From the NCBI GenBank assembly GCA_021851715.1, contig JAJZCR010000033.1, forward strand, positions 1-36,634: a stretch of DNA of 36,634 nucleotides, given 5' to 3'. This document shows positions 23,252 through 32,073 of this stretch, piece after piece (positions within the stretch are counted from its first letter, which is position 1; each line of letters opens with the position of its first letter). This DNA is from Planctomycetota bacterium. GTDB taxonomy: Bacteria > Planctomycetota > Phycisphaerae > WQYP01. The notes under the pieces were generated by a model that did no database searches, had not been told where the DNA came from, and worked only from the letters and a program-made list of their open reading frames with translations. The translations under genes and the position numbers were made by a program.

Positions 23252-25096
23252 TCAGGATTCCGGAATTGTAGCCCCGTTGATTTGCGTTACGCCCGTGCCG
23301 ACCAGGCGCACAAGTTCATGGGCCGCCGGTTCGCCGTTGACTCCCCGCATCGGAAAGGGACTTACCGGCGGGCAGGCCAAACGTTTAATTCGGCCCCAGC
23401 GCAAGCGCCAGGCCCAACCGAAGGTGCGACGAACCGTTTGGACCAGACCCATCATACCCACGATCTGCATTCCGGCGGGTTTAAGCGATACCTTGCTGTT
23501 GCTGCGCATCAAAGCCACCGCCAGCCACAGCGGATTGTAAAAGTACAGGTAGCCGGCCAATAAATTAAGCTGCTTGCGCCACGGGCGCTGATGGTTCGAG
23601 GCAATGACATAATTGCCATCATACATATAGTTTTGCACCTGCCGGCCCGCGACGTTGTCAAAGACCTGGCCGGAGGTAAATGTTTCGTCGTAGAGCCTGG
23701 TTCCCGGTGAAGGTGTCACCATCAACACTTGCAGCGAAACCGCACCCGCCTGCCGGAGCAGCTTAATTTGATTAAGCAGGCCATAGGAACTGTGCCGCGA
23801 ATACAGGGGCTGGCCGTCATGATGCATCATCATGGGCATGGGGCAGATACCCACATTCCGCAGGCTACGGAAGGCGTCGGTGGTTTTGTCCACGCTTTGG
23901 CCCTTCTTGACCAGGGTGGCCGTCATGTCCTCCACGCCCAGCCACAGCGCCCGACAACCGGCCGTACGTATCAGGGGCAGATGCTCTTTCATCTGCAGGG
24001 TGTCATGCACGGTAACTTCGCTATACCAACGTACTTTTCGGCGCAGCGGCACGCCTTCAAATTCGGCCCGGGCCAGGGTTTCTACAATATCCAGCGTCCG
24101 CCCCTTGTGATTAAAAAAATTATCATCGGTGCCGAAAAAGTACCGCAGTCCATAGGTTTTATGGAGCCGCCACATTTCTTCCGCAATGCGTGCCCCGCTT
24201 TTTACACGGTGCTGGCGCTGGTTATACCCCGGAATCGGGCAGTAGGGACACGCAAATTTACAGCCAAAAGTAAGCACCAGCGAACTGATAGGCGAAAGGC
24301 GGCGCACCCGCTGGGCCTCCACCGCCCGGGCAGCCAGGCCCGCGCCGCGCCCGGGTGCTTCCAGCAGACCATAGCCTAACACGGAATCGGGCAATTCATC
24401 GAGATCACCCACCAGTCGCTGCATGCCGGTGTCCATCAATTCCCCGGTGGGCCGCCCCCGCTGATATTCCGGATAAACCAAACCCGGCACCGCGCGGAGT
24501 GCTCCGGTTTGCCGGGCGCGATCAAACGCCGCCCGCATGGATTCGCCGGTGCCCCGCAAGGACAAGAGCACCTCCAGCAGGTTTAACAGTACGTATTCTT
24601 CGCCGGTGACGGCCACATCCGCGCCGCAGGGGCCGTTTGGCCCGGCACGAAATACCTCGTAGGGTTGATACAAATTCAGTGAGCCACCGGCAATGATCAG
24701 CGGTCGATGACGCAACTCAATGTGCTGGGCATCACGAATCAACTCCAGGCACGGGGCCAGATGCATGCCCATGCTGGAAATCATAAAAAGATCTGGCACC
24801 CGACCGTCGAGTTGCATGCGGCTCGGACGGAAATAGCGGTTCCACTGCTGCAGCACAAGTCGCGTCTTTTCAAAACCCGCATCCACCATGGCCGAACCGA
24901 TGGCCCGCACGCCGGCCGGAACCATGCGCGTATCGGCAAAGATGAAGGGCAACATACGTGTGCGATGGTCAAAGGCGCAGGCGATGACCGTGGCCAGATC
25001 ATGCTTCGGGGCGATCCGCCGTAAACGCCGCCGAATATCCGTCAATTCGCCGGGCCGGAGCAATTCGTCGCCGCAATCTCGACGGGGCAGTTCCAT
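23252..25096 (-). CDS. B12-binding-type radical SAM protein
   Basis: 614 residues. The N-terminal half (about 80-170) resembles the B12-binding/COG1032 domain: PDLFMISSMGM, then IIAGGSL, then GADVAVTGEEY, a beta-alpha pattern typical of that fold. No DxHxxG motif is seen, so cobalamin binding is not assured. The radical SAM core carries CKFACPYC (C279, C283, C286). A C-terminal helical region is basic. Such enzymes catalyse methylations, methylthiolations or ring chemistry; the substrate cannot be deduced. ATG 25096 is preferred over ATG 25111, because the earlier ATG is embedded in GGAGGAA, which is an excellent Shine-Dalgarno for 25096. It is transcribed after an amidohydrolase gene (39-base gap), likely as an operon driven from 26201. 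Confidence 0.85.
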   Translation of the reverse strand: MELPRRDCGDELLRPGELTDIRRRLRRIAPKHDLATVIACAFDHRTRMLPFIFADTRMVPAGVRAIGSAMVDAGFEKTRLVLQQWNRYFRPSRMQLDGRVPDLFMISSMGMHLAPCLELIRDAQHIELRHRPLIIAGGSLNLYQPYEVFRAGPNGPCGADVAVTGEEYVLLNLLEVLLSLRGTGESMRAAFDRARQTGALRAVPGLVYPEYQRGRPTGELMDTGMQRLVGDLDELPDSVLGYGLLEAPGRGAGLAARAVEAQRVRRLSPISSLVLTFGCKFACPYCPIPGYNQRQHRVKSGARIAEEMWRLHKTYGLRYFFGTDDNFFNHKGRTLDIVETLARAEFEGVPLRRKVRWYSEVTVHDTLQMKEHLPLIRTAGCRALWLGVEDMTATLVKKGQSVDKTTDAFRSLRNVGICPMPMMMHHDGQPLYSRHSSYGLLNQIKLLRQAGAVSLQVLMVTPSPGTRLYDETFTSGQVFDNVAGRQVQNYMYDGNYVIASNHQRPWRKQLNLLAGYLYFYNPLWLAVALMRSNSKVSLKPAGMQIVGMMGLVQTVRRTFGWAWRLRWGRIKRLACPPVSPFPMRGVNGEPAAHELVRLVGTGVTQINGATIPES

Positions 25097-25135
25097 CAAT
25101 AATTCCTCCATACGCGGACCAACCGGCCCGGGCCG

Positions 25136-26128
25136 CTACAACTTAAAAAACTCTTCCGCATTGGTGCGATAAATTCTTTCCAGCACCAACGGCGGCAGAT
25201 CCAGCCCCTTTAATCGCCCAATTCCGCCGGGGGCGTCCGGATCTTCAATGGGTGATTGGCCGTCATAATTGGTTTCCCATAATTGCCGGTGAACCCAGTA
25301 ACGGCTGGCGTAGTGGTCATAGTTGTATTTGTCGCCAATCACCAGATCACTGCCGAAAAGGATACGCTGCTGATAGCGGATAAAAAATGCCCGTACGCGG
25401 GACACGGGTTGCTGGGCAATGCCCCGCACGATCCATTTCGTGGCACTGGAATCGACGCGGTAATGGGGGAATCGATCCAGCCGCTGTTGCAAAGCATCGA
25501 GTGCTTCAACAGAGCCGCCCATGTGGGCACCCAGGTGGGTGCGGCCGGGATATTGCTCCAGCATCCGATCCAGCATACCGAACTGTTCGGCAAAACTTTT
25601 ATGCCCGTCGGATGGTTTGTATTTTTTCTCCGGGCCGAACCAGTCTTGGGGATCGCCGACATGGGTCATAAAATGAAAGCCCAGATTCCAGGCGTGTTTC
25701 ATCACGCGCTGCAACTGCGGATGATCCAGGTCCATGCCCATGCGCTTTTGTGTACCGGGGGCGGCATGAAATTTCATCAGCCGGCTGCCCTTGGCACGAA
25801 AGCCATCCAGGCGGCGCAGCCAGTCATCAATAAAGCTCTCCTGCGAACTGAGTTCCTGCCACTTGGGAATGGCGATAAATTCAAAACGCCCCGGAAAAGC
25901 CGCCTGCATGGCATCCACATCCTCCAGCGGAGCCATGGTCCAGATTCGGCCGATGCTGTAATCATCCGCGATTTGCAGAAACGCCCGCGTTAAATCCACA
26001 TTGTGGGCATGCGTATGGGCATCGATAATAAGACCGGCGATTTTCCGCGGCGGAATGTTATGGTAATCCAGCCCCAGCCGATTGTACGGAACTGCGGCGG
26101 GGGGCGGCGGCGTGGCGGTTTCATTCAT
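25136..26128 (-). CDS. Amidohydrolase 2 family metal-dependent hydrolase
   Basis: 330 residues in the TIM-barrel metal-dependent hydrolase superfamily (ACMSD/decarboxylase-like branch). Metal ligands are visible: HxH at H38 and H40 (IIDAHTH), KFH (H121), THVGDP (H156), LGAHMGG (H202) and the barrel-closing aspartate in FGSD (D262). Family members hydrolyse or decarboxylate small molecules; some act on sugar lactones. The particular substrate is not predictable. The Pro-rich start (residues 7-14) is probably flexible. GAGG lies six bases upstream of ATG 26128. It is co-transcribed with the radical SAM gene downstream and divergent from an SDR gene, which may reflect a small catabolic locus with the glycosidase at 27 kb. 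Confidence 0.85.
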   Translation of the reverse strand: MNETATPPPPAAVPYNRLGLDYHNIPPRKIAGLIIDAHTHAHNVDLTRAFLQIADDYSIGRIWTMAPLEDVDAMQAAFPGRFEFIAIPKWQELSSQESFIDDWLRRLDGFRAKGSRLMKFHAAPGTQKRMGMDLDHPQLQRVMKHAWNLGFHFMTHVGDPQDWFGPEKKYKPSDGHKSFAEQFGMLDRMLEQYPGRTHLGAHMGGSVEALDALQQRLDRFPHYRVDSSATKWIVRGIAQQPVSRVRAFFIRYQQRILFGSDLVIGDKYNYDHYASRYWVHRQLWETNYDGQSPIEDPDAPGGIGRLKGLDLPPLVLERIYRTNAEEFFKL

Positions 26129-26172
26129 ACTAAACCTCGCATGGTAATGCCTGGTCGCTTGGCTCTTATACC

Positions 26173-26201
26173 ATTTTAGGCGATGATTTTCGAGTTGACA
26201 A
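26173..26201 (-). promoter_or_regulatory. Candidate promoter for the amidohydrolase-radical SAM operon
   Basis: On the minus strand TTGTCA (26196-26201) and TAAAAT (26173-26178) are exactly 17 bases apart. Transcription would start near 26166, giving a leader of about 38 bases. A forward TTGACA overlaps at 26195-26200 but has no usable -10. Confidence 0.6.
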
Positions 26202-26223
26202 AAATAAACGTAAAGGATTTGTA

Positions 26224-27003
26224 ATGACCAATATCGCCAGTTCAGCCGTTGTCACGGGATCTTCACGGGGAATCGGACGTGAAATCGCCATCGCCCTGGG
26301 AAACCTGGGATTCAATGTGGTGGTAAATTATGCCTCCAGCCGGACCGCGGCGGACCAGGCGGTCAAGGAGGTACAGGCGGCAGGTGGCCAGGCGGTGGCC
26401 ATTCAGGCGGATATCAGTTCCGCTGCGGACCGTCGGCGACTGCTGGAACAAGCCGTATCCGCATTTGGTCCGATCCACCTGCTGGTCAACAACGCGGGCA
26501 TCGCCCCGTTGCAGCGTCGCGATATACTGGAGGCCGAAGAAGAAAGCTTTGATCAACTCATCCAGACGAATTTGAAAGGGCCGTTTTTTCTCACCCAAGC
26601 CTGCGCCAAACACATGCTGACCAATGCACCGGATGTAGCAGGGCGACGCGGCAACATCATCACCATTTCCAGTATCAGCGCCTACACCGCCAGCGTGAAT
26701 CGGGCGGATTACTGCATAGCCAAGGCCGGCCTGACCATGATGACCAGTCTATTTGCCGTTCGCCTGGCCGCTTCCGGCATCAATGTTTACGAAATCCGCC
26801 CCGGCATTATCCAGACTGATATGACTGCGGGAGTAAAAGAAAAGTATGACCGCCTCATCGCTGGCGGCCTCACTCCCATTGCCCGCTGGGGTCAACCCAA
26901 CGATGTCGCCCGGGCCGTAACAGCCATCGCCCAGGGCCTGCTGCCGTTTTCCACCGGCGAAGTCATCAACGTTGATGGCGGCTTTCACCTGCGGCAACTG
27001 TAG
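26224..27003 (+). CDS. SDR family oxidoreductase (3-ketoacyl-ACP reductase-like)
   Basis: 259 residues, a classical short-chain dehydrogenase/reductase. The cofactor motif TGSSRGIG (11-18) and NNAG (89-92) are followed by the catalytic Ser150 (ITISS), Tyr163 and Lys167 (Y-C-I-A-K). The C-terminal [12 protein letters not shown] is typical. Overall it resembles the FabG-like group that NCBI labels 3-ketoacyl-ACP reductase (PRK12745 type), often found in sugar or polyol pathways rather than in fatty acid synthesis. No other fab genes are present. AAAGGA lies seven bases before ATG 26224. It is divergent from the amidohydrolase (95-base gap) and convergent with the glycosidase, 15 bases from its end. 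Confidence 0.9.
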   Translation: MTNIASSAVVTGSSRGIGREIAIALGNLGFNVVVNYASSRTAADQAVKEVQAAGGQAVAIQADISSAADRRRLLEQAVSAFGPIHLLVNNAGIAPLQRRDILEAEEESFDQLIQTNLKGPFFLTQACAKHMLTNAPDVAGRRGNIITISSISAYTASVNRADYCIAKAGLTMMTSLFAVRLAASGINVYEIRPGIIQTDMTAGVKEKYDRLIAGGLTPIARWGQPNDVARAVTAIAQGLLPFSTGEVINVDGGFHLRQL

Positions 27004-27018
27004 ACCCGCTTGCGACGC

Positions 27019-28974
27019 TCATTGTATGGTGAGAATTTCGTGAATGTCCACACGGGGTACCTCCACCGTAAGGATGCCCCGAGCGAAACGAAAATCCACT
27101 TCTCTTCCGCCGGGTTCCAATCGCACCTGCCGCGGGCAACCCCGATGGCGTATGAACAGGCGCAGCGGTCCGACTGGCGCAATATGATCAAACGTGTACA
27201 CCCCTTCATCCGCATGTGGGCCACCACTGTTCACCAGATGCACCGCCAGCATTTTTCCCTTCCGCATGATGGTAACGTCCACCTCATGCGAACCTTGCAC
27301 CCGGACCATCGGCTTGGGCTGCGTCATCGCCAGAACTTGTCCGATAAAGTCGCGCAGTGCCGTGGTCCGTGAATGTCGATACACCTCACCCACCGCAAGG
27401 TAAATGCCCGCCATGGTGCCGCAACCATATTTTTTCATGGACGCGGCAATCTCTCCGTTCCCGCGCTGATTATTTTCCGCAAATACCCGGCCTAGCGGCA
27501 CCACATCGGGCAGACATTTCACCGGCGCGAATGCGGAATTAATGGGGGCCAACATTCCGCCACCAGCAATGTACCAGCCCGTGGTGCCGAGAGTCTCATC
27601 CTGAACAATGCCAAGCTCCGAAACAAAACCGAGGGTGGCCTGTCGCCCCACCGCCAGCAAGGTGCCTCCCGCCCGCACATAAGCCAGCAACGCCCTGCGA
27701 AACGCCGGGGGCAAACAGTCACACTCCGGCAAAACGATCATCCCATAATCAGACATGGGCCGCGTTTCAAAATGATGCTCGCTAAGCACATCCACATGGC
27801 ACTGGTTGTCCAGCATGGCATCAAGTAGGCCGCGCAAAGCCGTCAACTGGCCTTCGCCCGGCGAAAACAGGCCTCGCGATTTGTGGTAATAATTGGTGGT
27901 CGAATTGAGCAAGGCAATTTGCGGCACGGACTCTGCCCGGTGGGATACGCTCTGGCGGGCCCGGCAGAATTTGGCCACGTCGCCCATCACCCCCATCGTC
28001 CAATCATCAATGGCTCCATGGCGATTTTGTTTGAAATAGGTCTGAAAGCCCCCACCCAGGGACACCACCACAGCCGCCTCCTGCTGCAGTTGAACCGCGG
28101 TTTTGGTGGCGGCGAACTCCCTTTCCTTCCACCGCGCCGCAAAACCCCAGGCCATGAGATCCCACGGCTTGCCCTGCTGCATTAACACACGGGCTTCAAA
28201 CCGGGCGGCGCGAAAGCTGTCCATCAGCGGGTAATCACCGGAAAGAAAATCAACATGGGCCGACACCGCCTCCGGCATATGCGAAGAAAACGCCCAGTTG
28301 CTGCAAATCTGAAATTGCGGATCGTGCGCATGCAAGACGTCGACATAATGACGCAGGTAGCGGCGAAAACCTTCGCGGCAAAACTCGGCAAATTCAAAAT
28401 AATGCGGATCTTCCGGCCTGTGCGGCACTTGCTCAATACCCGTGGCGGCCCGAAATGCCTCCAACACCCGTGGACCGTAATCACACGCTGCCGCCCAGCA
28501 GTCGCCGTCCACCCACACACCATCCACACCATACACATCGCGCAGTTCCAGCAGTTGCGGAATCATTAACTCATCAACATACGCACCAAATACCGACGTT
28601 TTATCCTTATCGCGCCGGCCTTTTTCATCCACTCGGGCCCACGATGGATGCCGCTTAACCGCCTGCCCATCCCACACCCCCGAGTAATGCATGAACAAGG
28701 CCACGCCATATCGGGCGGTTATTTTGCGCCACATGGGCAGCGTGTCGCTCTCGAAACCCGGGGCCTGGCATCCCACCTTGGTGCGATAACTGGAAAAGCC
28801 CGAATGGCCCTTGCAATCAATTTGTATATAATCCGGATGGACCTTGCGGATAATGTTCTGCACCATCGCCTGGGTCACACCATGGCCAATACGGGTACAA
28901 TCCTCACCAGCATGAAAATCAAAATGAACGCCCAGAAAGCTTTCGGAGCGACGAAGGCGAGTCGGCGGTAACAT
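27019..28974 (-). CDS. Putative glycoside hydrolase (alpha-L-fucosidase/beta-galactosidase-like)
   Basis: 651 residues. The N-terminal TIM barrel opens with LGVHFDFHAG and has the segment DGVWVDGDCW (151-160), whose Asp156 or Asp158 is the best candidate nucleophile (compare the WxDG motif of GH29). GKPWDLMAWGF and a following domain (about 385-490: IALLNST to YVRAGGTLLAVG) resemble the beta-galactosidase trimerisation, glutamine-amidotransferase-like domain. The remainder is beta-rich. It probably acts on fucosylated or galactosylated glycans. No signal peptide is evident, so it may be cytoplasmic. ATG 28974 has AGGGGA eight bases upstream; the open frame to 29130 lacks this. The upstream 152-base gap contains no convincing promoter. 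It could be a relative of unclassified Opitutales/Planctomycetes hydrolases; the CAZy family is not certain. Confidence 0.7.
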   Translation of the reverse strand: MLPPTRLRRSESFLGVHFDFHAGEDCTRIGHGVTQAMVQNIIRKVHPDYIQIDCKGHSGFSSYRTKVGCQAPGFESDTLPMWRKITARYGVALFMHYSGVWDGQAVKRHPSWARVDEKGRRDKDKTSVFGAYVDELMIPQLLELRDVYGVDGVWVDGDCWAAACDYGPRVLEAFRAATGIEQVPHRPEDPHYFEFAEFCREGFRRYLRHYVDVLHAHDPQFQICSNWAFSSHMPEAVSAHVDFLSGDYPLMDSFRAARFEARVLMQQGKPWDLMAWGFAARWKEREFAATKTAVQLQQEAAVVVSLGGGFQTYFKQNRHGAIDDWTMGVMGDVAKFCRARQSVSHRAESVPQIALLNSTTNYYHKSRGLFSPGEGQLTALRGLLDAMLDNQCHVDVLSEHHFETRPMSDYGMIVLPECDCLPPAFRRALLAYVRAGGTLLAVGRQATLGFVSELGIVQDETLGTTGWYIAGGGMLAPINSAFAPVKCLPDVVPLGRVFAENNQRGNGEIAASMKKYGCGTMAGIYLAVGEVYRHSRTTALRDFIGQVLAMTQPKPMVRVQGSHEVDVTIMRKGKMLAVHLVNSGGPHADEGVYTFDHIAPVGPLRLFIRHRGCPRQVRLEPGGREVDFRFARGILTVEVPRVDIHEILTIQ

Positions 28975-29126
28975 CGATTGATTCCCCTTTTCATCGGCTA
29001 ACCCCTTGGCCCATTCCACATGGCGACAACAACTCCAGCCATCGTCGGAAGCCTTCTTTATGATAGCCCCTTGGCCGCCATTCGGGTAGGGATCCCGTGA
29101 CTGTTCCGTCAAAGGATTACGACCAA

Positions 29127-30296
29127 TCAAGACCCGCGTGGCCAGCTTGGCCTTGGCTTAATCCGCTCATACGCCCGTTGCAGAATGGCCGCCACCGCCA
29201 CAATATCAGAGCGGGTGGTGCTACGCCCCAGCGACAACCGCACCGCCCCCAGCGCGATCGCCGGCGGAATTCCCATGGCCAGCAGCACGGCCGACGCCTT
29301 CTCGTCACCGGCATGGCAGGCCGAGCCTGTGGATGCCGCAACTTCAGGTGCGCCGGCCAACACCGCGCTTCCCCGCACACCAGGAAAACATAGGTTGAGC
29401 GTGTTGGGCAGGCGCGCCGCGTTGGCCCCCACGAGTTTCAATCCGGCAATGTTTTCGCAAAGCAGGCCCCAGAGTTGGTCGCGCAGATCTTGTTGACGCC
29501 CGGATTCCACGGAGAGTTTTGCCCCAGCCAACTCACAGGCCACTCCCAAACCGACAATGTACGGAACATTTTCAGTCCCGGGCCGCAGGCCGTGCTCTTG
29601 CCCGGCACCACGTATCACGGGTGCCAAGGCCGTGCCACGTCGGACATACAGGGCACCAATTCCTTTGGGGGCGTAGAGCTTATGCCCGGCGATGGACAGC
29701 AAATCCACTGCCAGTTTCTTGACGTTCACCGGAATTTTTCCGACAGCCTGCGCGGCATCGGTGTGCATGAAGGCTCCACACCCATGGGCCAGAGTTGCGA
29801 TACGCCCAGCCGGCATCAGCACGCCGGTTTCGTTCTGCGCCAGCATGATGGTCACCAAGGCGGTATTTCGGCGCAAGGCGGTACGGACCTCATTTTCGTT
29901 AATGCAGCCGTGTTGATCGACTGCAACGCGTGTAACCGAAGCGCCCTTGCTTTCCAACCACGCGCACAGTCGGGCCGTGGCCGGATGTTCCACCGTGGAT
30001 GTGACGATATGGCGGCGGGCTTTGCTAAGCTCCATGACTCCGCATATCGCAAGATTGTTGGCCTCGGTGCCCCCCGAGGTGAAGACAACTTCATCTTCCG
30101 CGCAGCCCAATAGCTCGGCGACCTGGCCGCGCGCCCGTTCCACCGCAGCGCGGGCGGGCCGCCCATAAGCGTGATCGCTGGACGGATTACCGAATTGCTT
30201 ACGCAAAAATGGGAGCATGGAATCCAGAACTTCCGGTAATACCGGCGTCGTGGCATTGTAGTCCATGTAGATGGGACGCTTCTTTTGGAATGCCAT
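29127..30296 (-). CDS. Cysteine desulfurase (NifS/IscS family)
   Basis: 389 residues. A PLP-dependent class V aminotransferase-fold enzyme that removes sulfur from cysteine for Fe-S clusters or tRNA thiolation. Signature: MDYNATTP (11-18), TSGGTEANN (73-81), H104 (VEHPAT), PLP lysine K206 (AGHKLYAPKG) and active-site Cys327 (ASTGSACHAGDEKAS). IscS and NifS type enzymes have the same TGSAC loop; the SufS type differs. ATG 30296 has AGGTG five bases upstream and gives the family's usual N-terminus. A long open extension to 30611 is non-conserved. No iscU, iscA or iscR is adjacent, which is common in lineages where the desulfurase also serves tRNA thiolases. Confidence 0.95.
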   Translation of the reverse strand: MAFQKKRPIYMDYNATTPVLPEVLDSMLPFLRKQFGNPSSDHAYGRPARAAVERARGQVAELLGCAEDEVVFTSGGTEANNLAICGVMELSKARRHIVTSTVEHPATARLCAWLESKGASVTRVAVDQHGCINENEVRTALRRNTALVTIMLAQNETGVLMPAGRIATLAHGCGAFMHTDAAQAVGKIPVNVKKLAVDLLSIAGHKLYAPKGIGALYVRRGTALAPVIRGAGQEHGLRPGTENVPYIVGLGVACELAGAKLSVESGRQQDLRDQLWGLLCENIAGLKLVGANAARLPNTLNLCFPGVRGSAVLAGAPEVAASTGSACHAGDEKASAVLLAMGIPPAIALGAVRLSLGRSTTRSDIVAVAAILQRAYERIKPRPSWPRGS

Positions 30297-30563
30297 TTTT
30301 TCACCTGCCAAACGCCAAATTCGGAGGCGAGGCTGGCTATTCATTCGAAAGCCTCCATCCCCGAAGATCAACCTTTTCAGACCAGGCCGAACCAAACCGG
30401 CCCAACCGCATAACCGACGGTCCGCTGCGCATCGGCAAAAGTATAGCCGCCTGCCGTTGTCAGCGGAACGCCCCACGACCGGGGTACCCCCCAACAGCAG
30501 AATTACAAATGCCCACTTTAGGTGCTGCCGCCGGCCGTCGCAATAAAATCCAATGTGTCTACC

Positions 30564-30580
30564 CCCGCTCGTTGAGCGGG
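30564..30580. repeat. 7-bp hairpin with a GTT loop
   Basis: CCCGCTC (30564-30570) and GAGCGGG (30574-30580) are exact complements. No T-run follows on either strand, so it is not a standard terminator. It lies about 50 bases before the -35 of the methyltransferase promoter, so an operator or a minus-strand leader structure is possible. Confidence 0.5.
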
Positions 30581-30632
30581 TGCAGAGCAACTCGCGTCGT
30601 TTCCATCCCACAGAATCTCCAACTCAACACCA

Positions 30633-30662
30633 TTGTTCCCCGGAAACCAGGCACCCTATAAT
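30633..30662 (+). promoter_or_regulatory. Candidate promoter for the methyltransferase gene
   Basis: Perfect TATAAT (30657-30662), with TTGTTC (30633-30638) 18 bases upstream. Start near 30669; leader of about 30 bases to ATG 30699. Confidence 0.55.
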
Positions 30663-30698
30663 AAACACCGGGCGGCGAACCTTTCTGAGGAGAAAAAA

Positions 30699-31307
30699 AT
30701 GAATCGCACAGAACATTGGGAATCGGTCTATACCAGCAAGGACGATACTCAGGTTGGATGGTATCAACCTGATCCGGAAATATCGTTTCGCCTCATTGAA
30801 ACAGCTTCGCCGGAAAAGGGCAGCGTGATTGACATCGGCGGTGGAACCTCCCGGCTGCCCGAAAAGCTTCTCGACCACGGATACAAACGAATTGCCGTGC
30901 TGGATATCTCCGCTGCGGCAGTGGCCAAAGCGAAGCGCCGACTGGCCGAGCGCGCGTCCATGATTGACTGGATTCTCGGCGACGTTACGGAAGTGCGGCA
31001 GTTAGGCCATTTCGACATTTGGCACGATCGCGCGGTTTTCCATTTTTTTGGAGAACCGTCCGATCGCCGACGCTATGTCGAATTAGCTGGCCGCACCCTG
31101 CTTAAAGGCAGTCATTTGATTGTCGGTACATTTGCGAAAAACGGCCCGCCCCGCTGTAGTGGACTGGATGTTTGCCGATATGACGCCGCTGGCTTGGCCG
31201 CCGAATTCAGCCCTGTTTTTCGTGCTGTGGATGAAACGTCGCATCTTCACCACACCCCCACCGGCAAACCGCAGCCTTTCATTTTTCTCACGCTGGAACG
31301 GGTTTAA
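30699..31307 (+). CDS. Class I SAM-dependent methyltransferase
   Basis: 202 residues with a Rossmann-like methyltransferase fold. Motif I is VIDIGGGTSRLPE (44-56), followed by VLDIS (67-71) for the ribose-binding acidic residue, LGDVTE (91-96) and HDRAVFHFF. The N-terminus HWESVYTSKDDTQVGWYQP matches a common small methyltransferase group (the tellurite-resistance/TPMT-like and EEF1A-lysine-methyltransferase-like families share the W-Y-Q element). The substrate cannot be named. GAGGAG lies six bases before ATG 30699. The following gene, a thioredoxin-like protein, has a gap of 129 bases that contains its own possible -10, so joint transcription is uncertain. Confidence 0.85.
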   Translation: MNRTEHWESVYTSKDDTQVGWYQPDPEISFRLIETASPEKGSVIDIGGGTSRLPEKLLDHGYKRIAVLDISAAAVAKAKRRLAERASMIDWILGDVTEVRQLGHFDIWHDRAVFHFFGEPSDRRRYVELAGRTLLKGSHLIVGTFAKNGPPRCSGLDVCRYDAAGLAAEFSPVFRAVDETSHLHHTPTGKPQPFIFLTLERV

Positions 31308-31372
31308 GCCTTAATTTTCAACTCGTGGCCTCGGCCGCCCCACCCCTGAAAACATCCGGGCGATCTGTAGTG

Positions 31373-31378
31373 TATAAT
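31373..31378 (+). promoter_or_regulatory. Isolated TATAAT -10 upstream of the thioredoxin-like gene
   Basis: A perfect TATAAT, 58 bases before ATG 31437, without a clear -35 at normal spacing. A promoter is plausible but weakly supported. Confidence 0.3.
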
Positions 31379-31436
31379 ATAAGCGGCTACAGTCACCCAA
31401 TTATTTGCGATCTGGTGCCGAGAAAAGGACTATTTT

Positions 31437-32021
31437 ATGTCGAATCAAAAAAAACAAACGCCGCGCGGTGGAGGAATTGTCTTTGGTGCCTTGGCGTTAG
31501 GGGCGGCACTGATGGCTGTATTCATTGGCATCAACTACGGACATAGTCGCGGCCAGGCCGCAGGCTTAAACGCCCCCGCAGCAGGCAGGCGCCCAATCAC
31601 CATTCAAGGCCAATTGCTCGGAGGAGGTCACTTCAGCACCGCCAAGTGGAAGGGCAAAGTGATTATCGTGGATTTTTGGGGGACATGGTGCCCATGGTGC
31701 CTGAAAGAAGCGCCTTACCTGACCAAACTGTACGCCAAGTATCATCATCACGGACTGGAGATACTGGGAGTATCGGTGAACGACACCACGGCCGCAGTTC
31801 GCCGCTATTGCAAGGCCAATCCGCAAGAAGCCTGGCCGCAACTTCAGGACATCCATCGCCGCAACGAAGCCATGGCCCAACGTCTTGGCATCCAGGGCCT
31901 GCCGACCGAACTGGTGATTGATCGCAAGGGCATGTTGAAACACACCTTGGTGGGTTATTCCCCGCGGCAACTGGTGGCTGATGTGCAAAAGCTGCTCTCA
32001 CCAGCCAAGCCACCGCACTGA
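31437..32021 (+). CDS. TlpA-like membrane-anchored thioredoxin
   Basis: 194 residues. An N-terminal TM or uncleaved signal helix (about 13-34) is followed by a linker and a thioredoxin-fold domain (about 53-188). The redox-active site is W-C-P-W-C (residues 84-88, Cys85 and Cys88) in a DFWGTWC context; typical TlpA/ResA/CcmG has WCxxC. Other fold marks: GVSVND and a cis-Pro-bearing GLPTELVID, where TlpA proteins bind substrate. It likely reduces disulfides of exported proteins or serves cytochrome c maturation. AAAAGGA precedes ATG 31437. A 2-Cys peroxiredoxin gene lies convergently downstream (52-base gap). Confidence 0.92.
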   Translation: MSNQKKQTPRGGGIVFGALALGAALMAVFIGINYGHSRGQAAGLNAPAAGRRPITIQGQLLGGGHFSTAKWKGKVIIVDFWGTWCPWCLKEAPYLTKLYAKYHHHGLEILGVSVNDTTAAVRRYCKANPQEAWPQLQDIHRRNEAMAQRLGIQGLPTELVIDRKGMLKHTLVGYSPRQLVADVQKLLSPAKPPH

Positions 32022-32073
32022 CGTGATCAGCCTGCCAGCGTGGTTGTCCGTCAACTCTTAAGCACCGCGCCGC

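Larger units (their letters stand above)
30297..30698. other. Divergent intergenic region, 402 bases
   Basis: No gene with plausible coding character lies between the divergent cysteine desulfurase and methyltransferase genes. It contains the short hairpin CCCGCTC/GAGCGGG (30564-30580; stem 7, loop 3) and the plus-strand promoter described separately. The segment 30297-30560 is GC-rich with no further recognised signal. Confidence 0.4.

Noticed and set aside
26195..26200. Perfect TTGACA on the plus strand as a promoter for the SDR gene
   Set aside because: A -10 at 17 bases would overlap the start codon (26218-26223) and shows no match. The same bases serve the minus-strand promoter.
30297..30611. 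N-terminal extension of the cysteine desulfurase to 30611
   Set aside because: About 105 residues rich in Arg and Cys with no family match. ATG 30296 has a good ribosome-binding site and the normal N-terminus.
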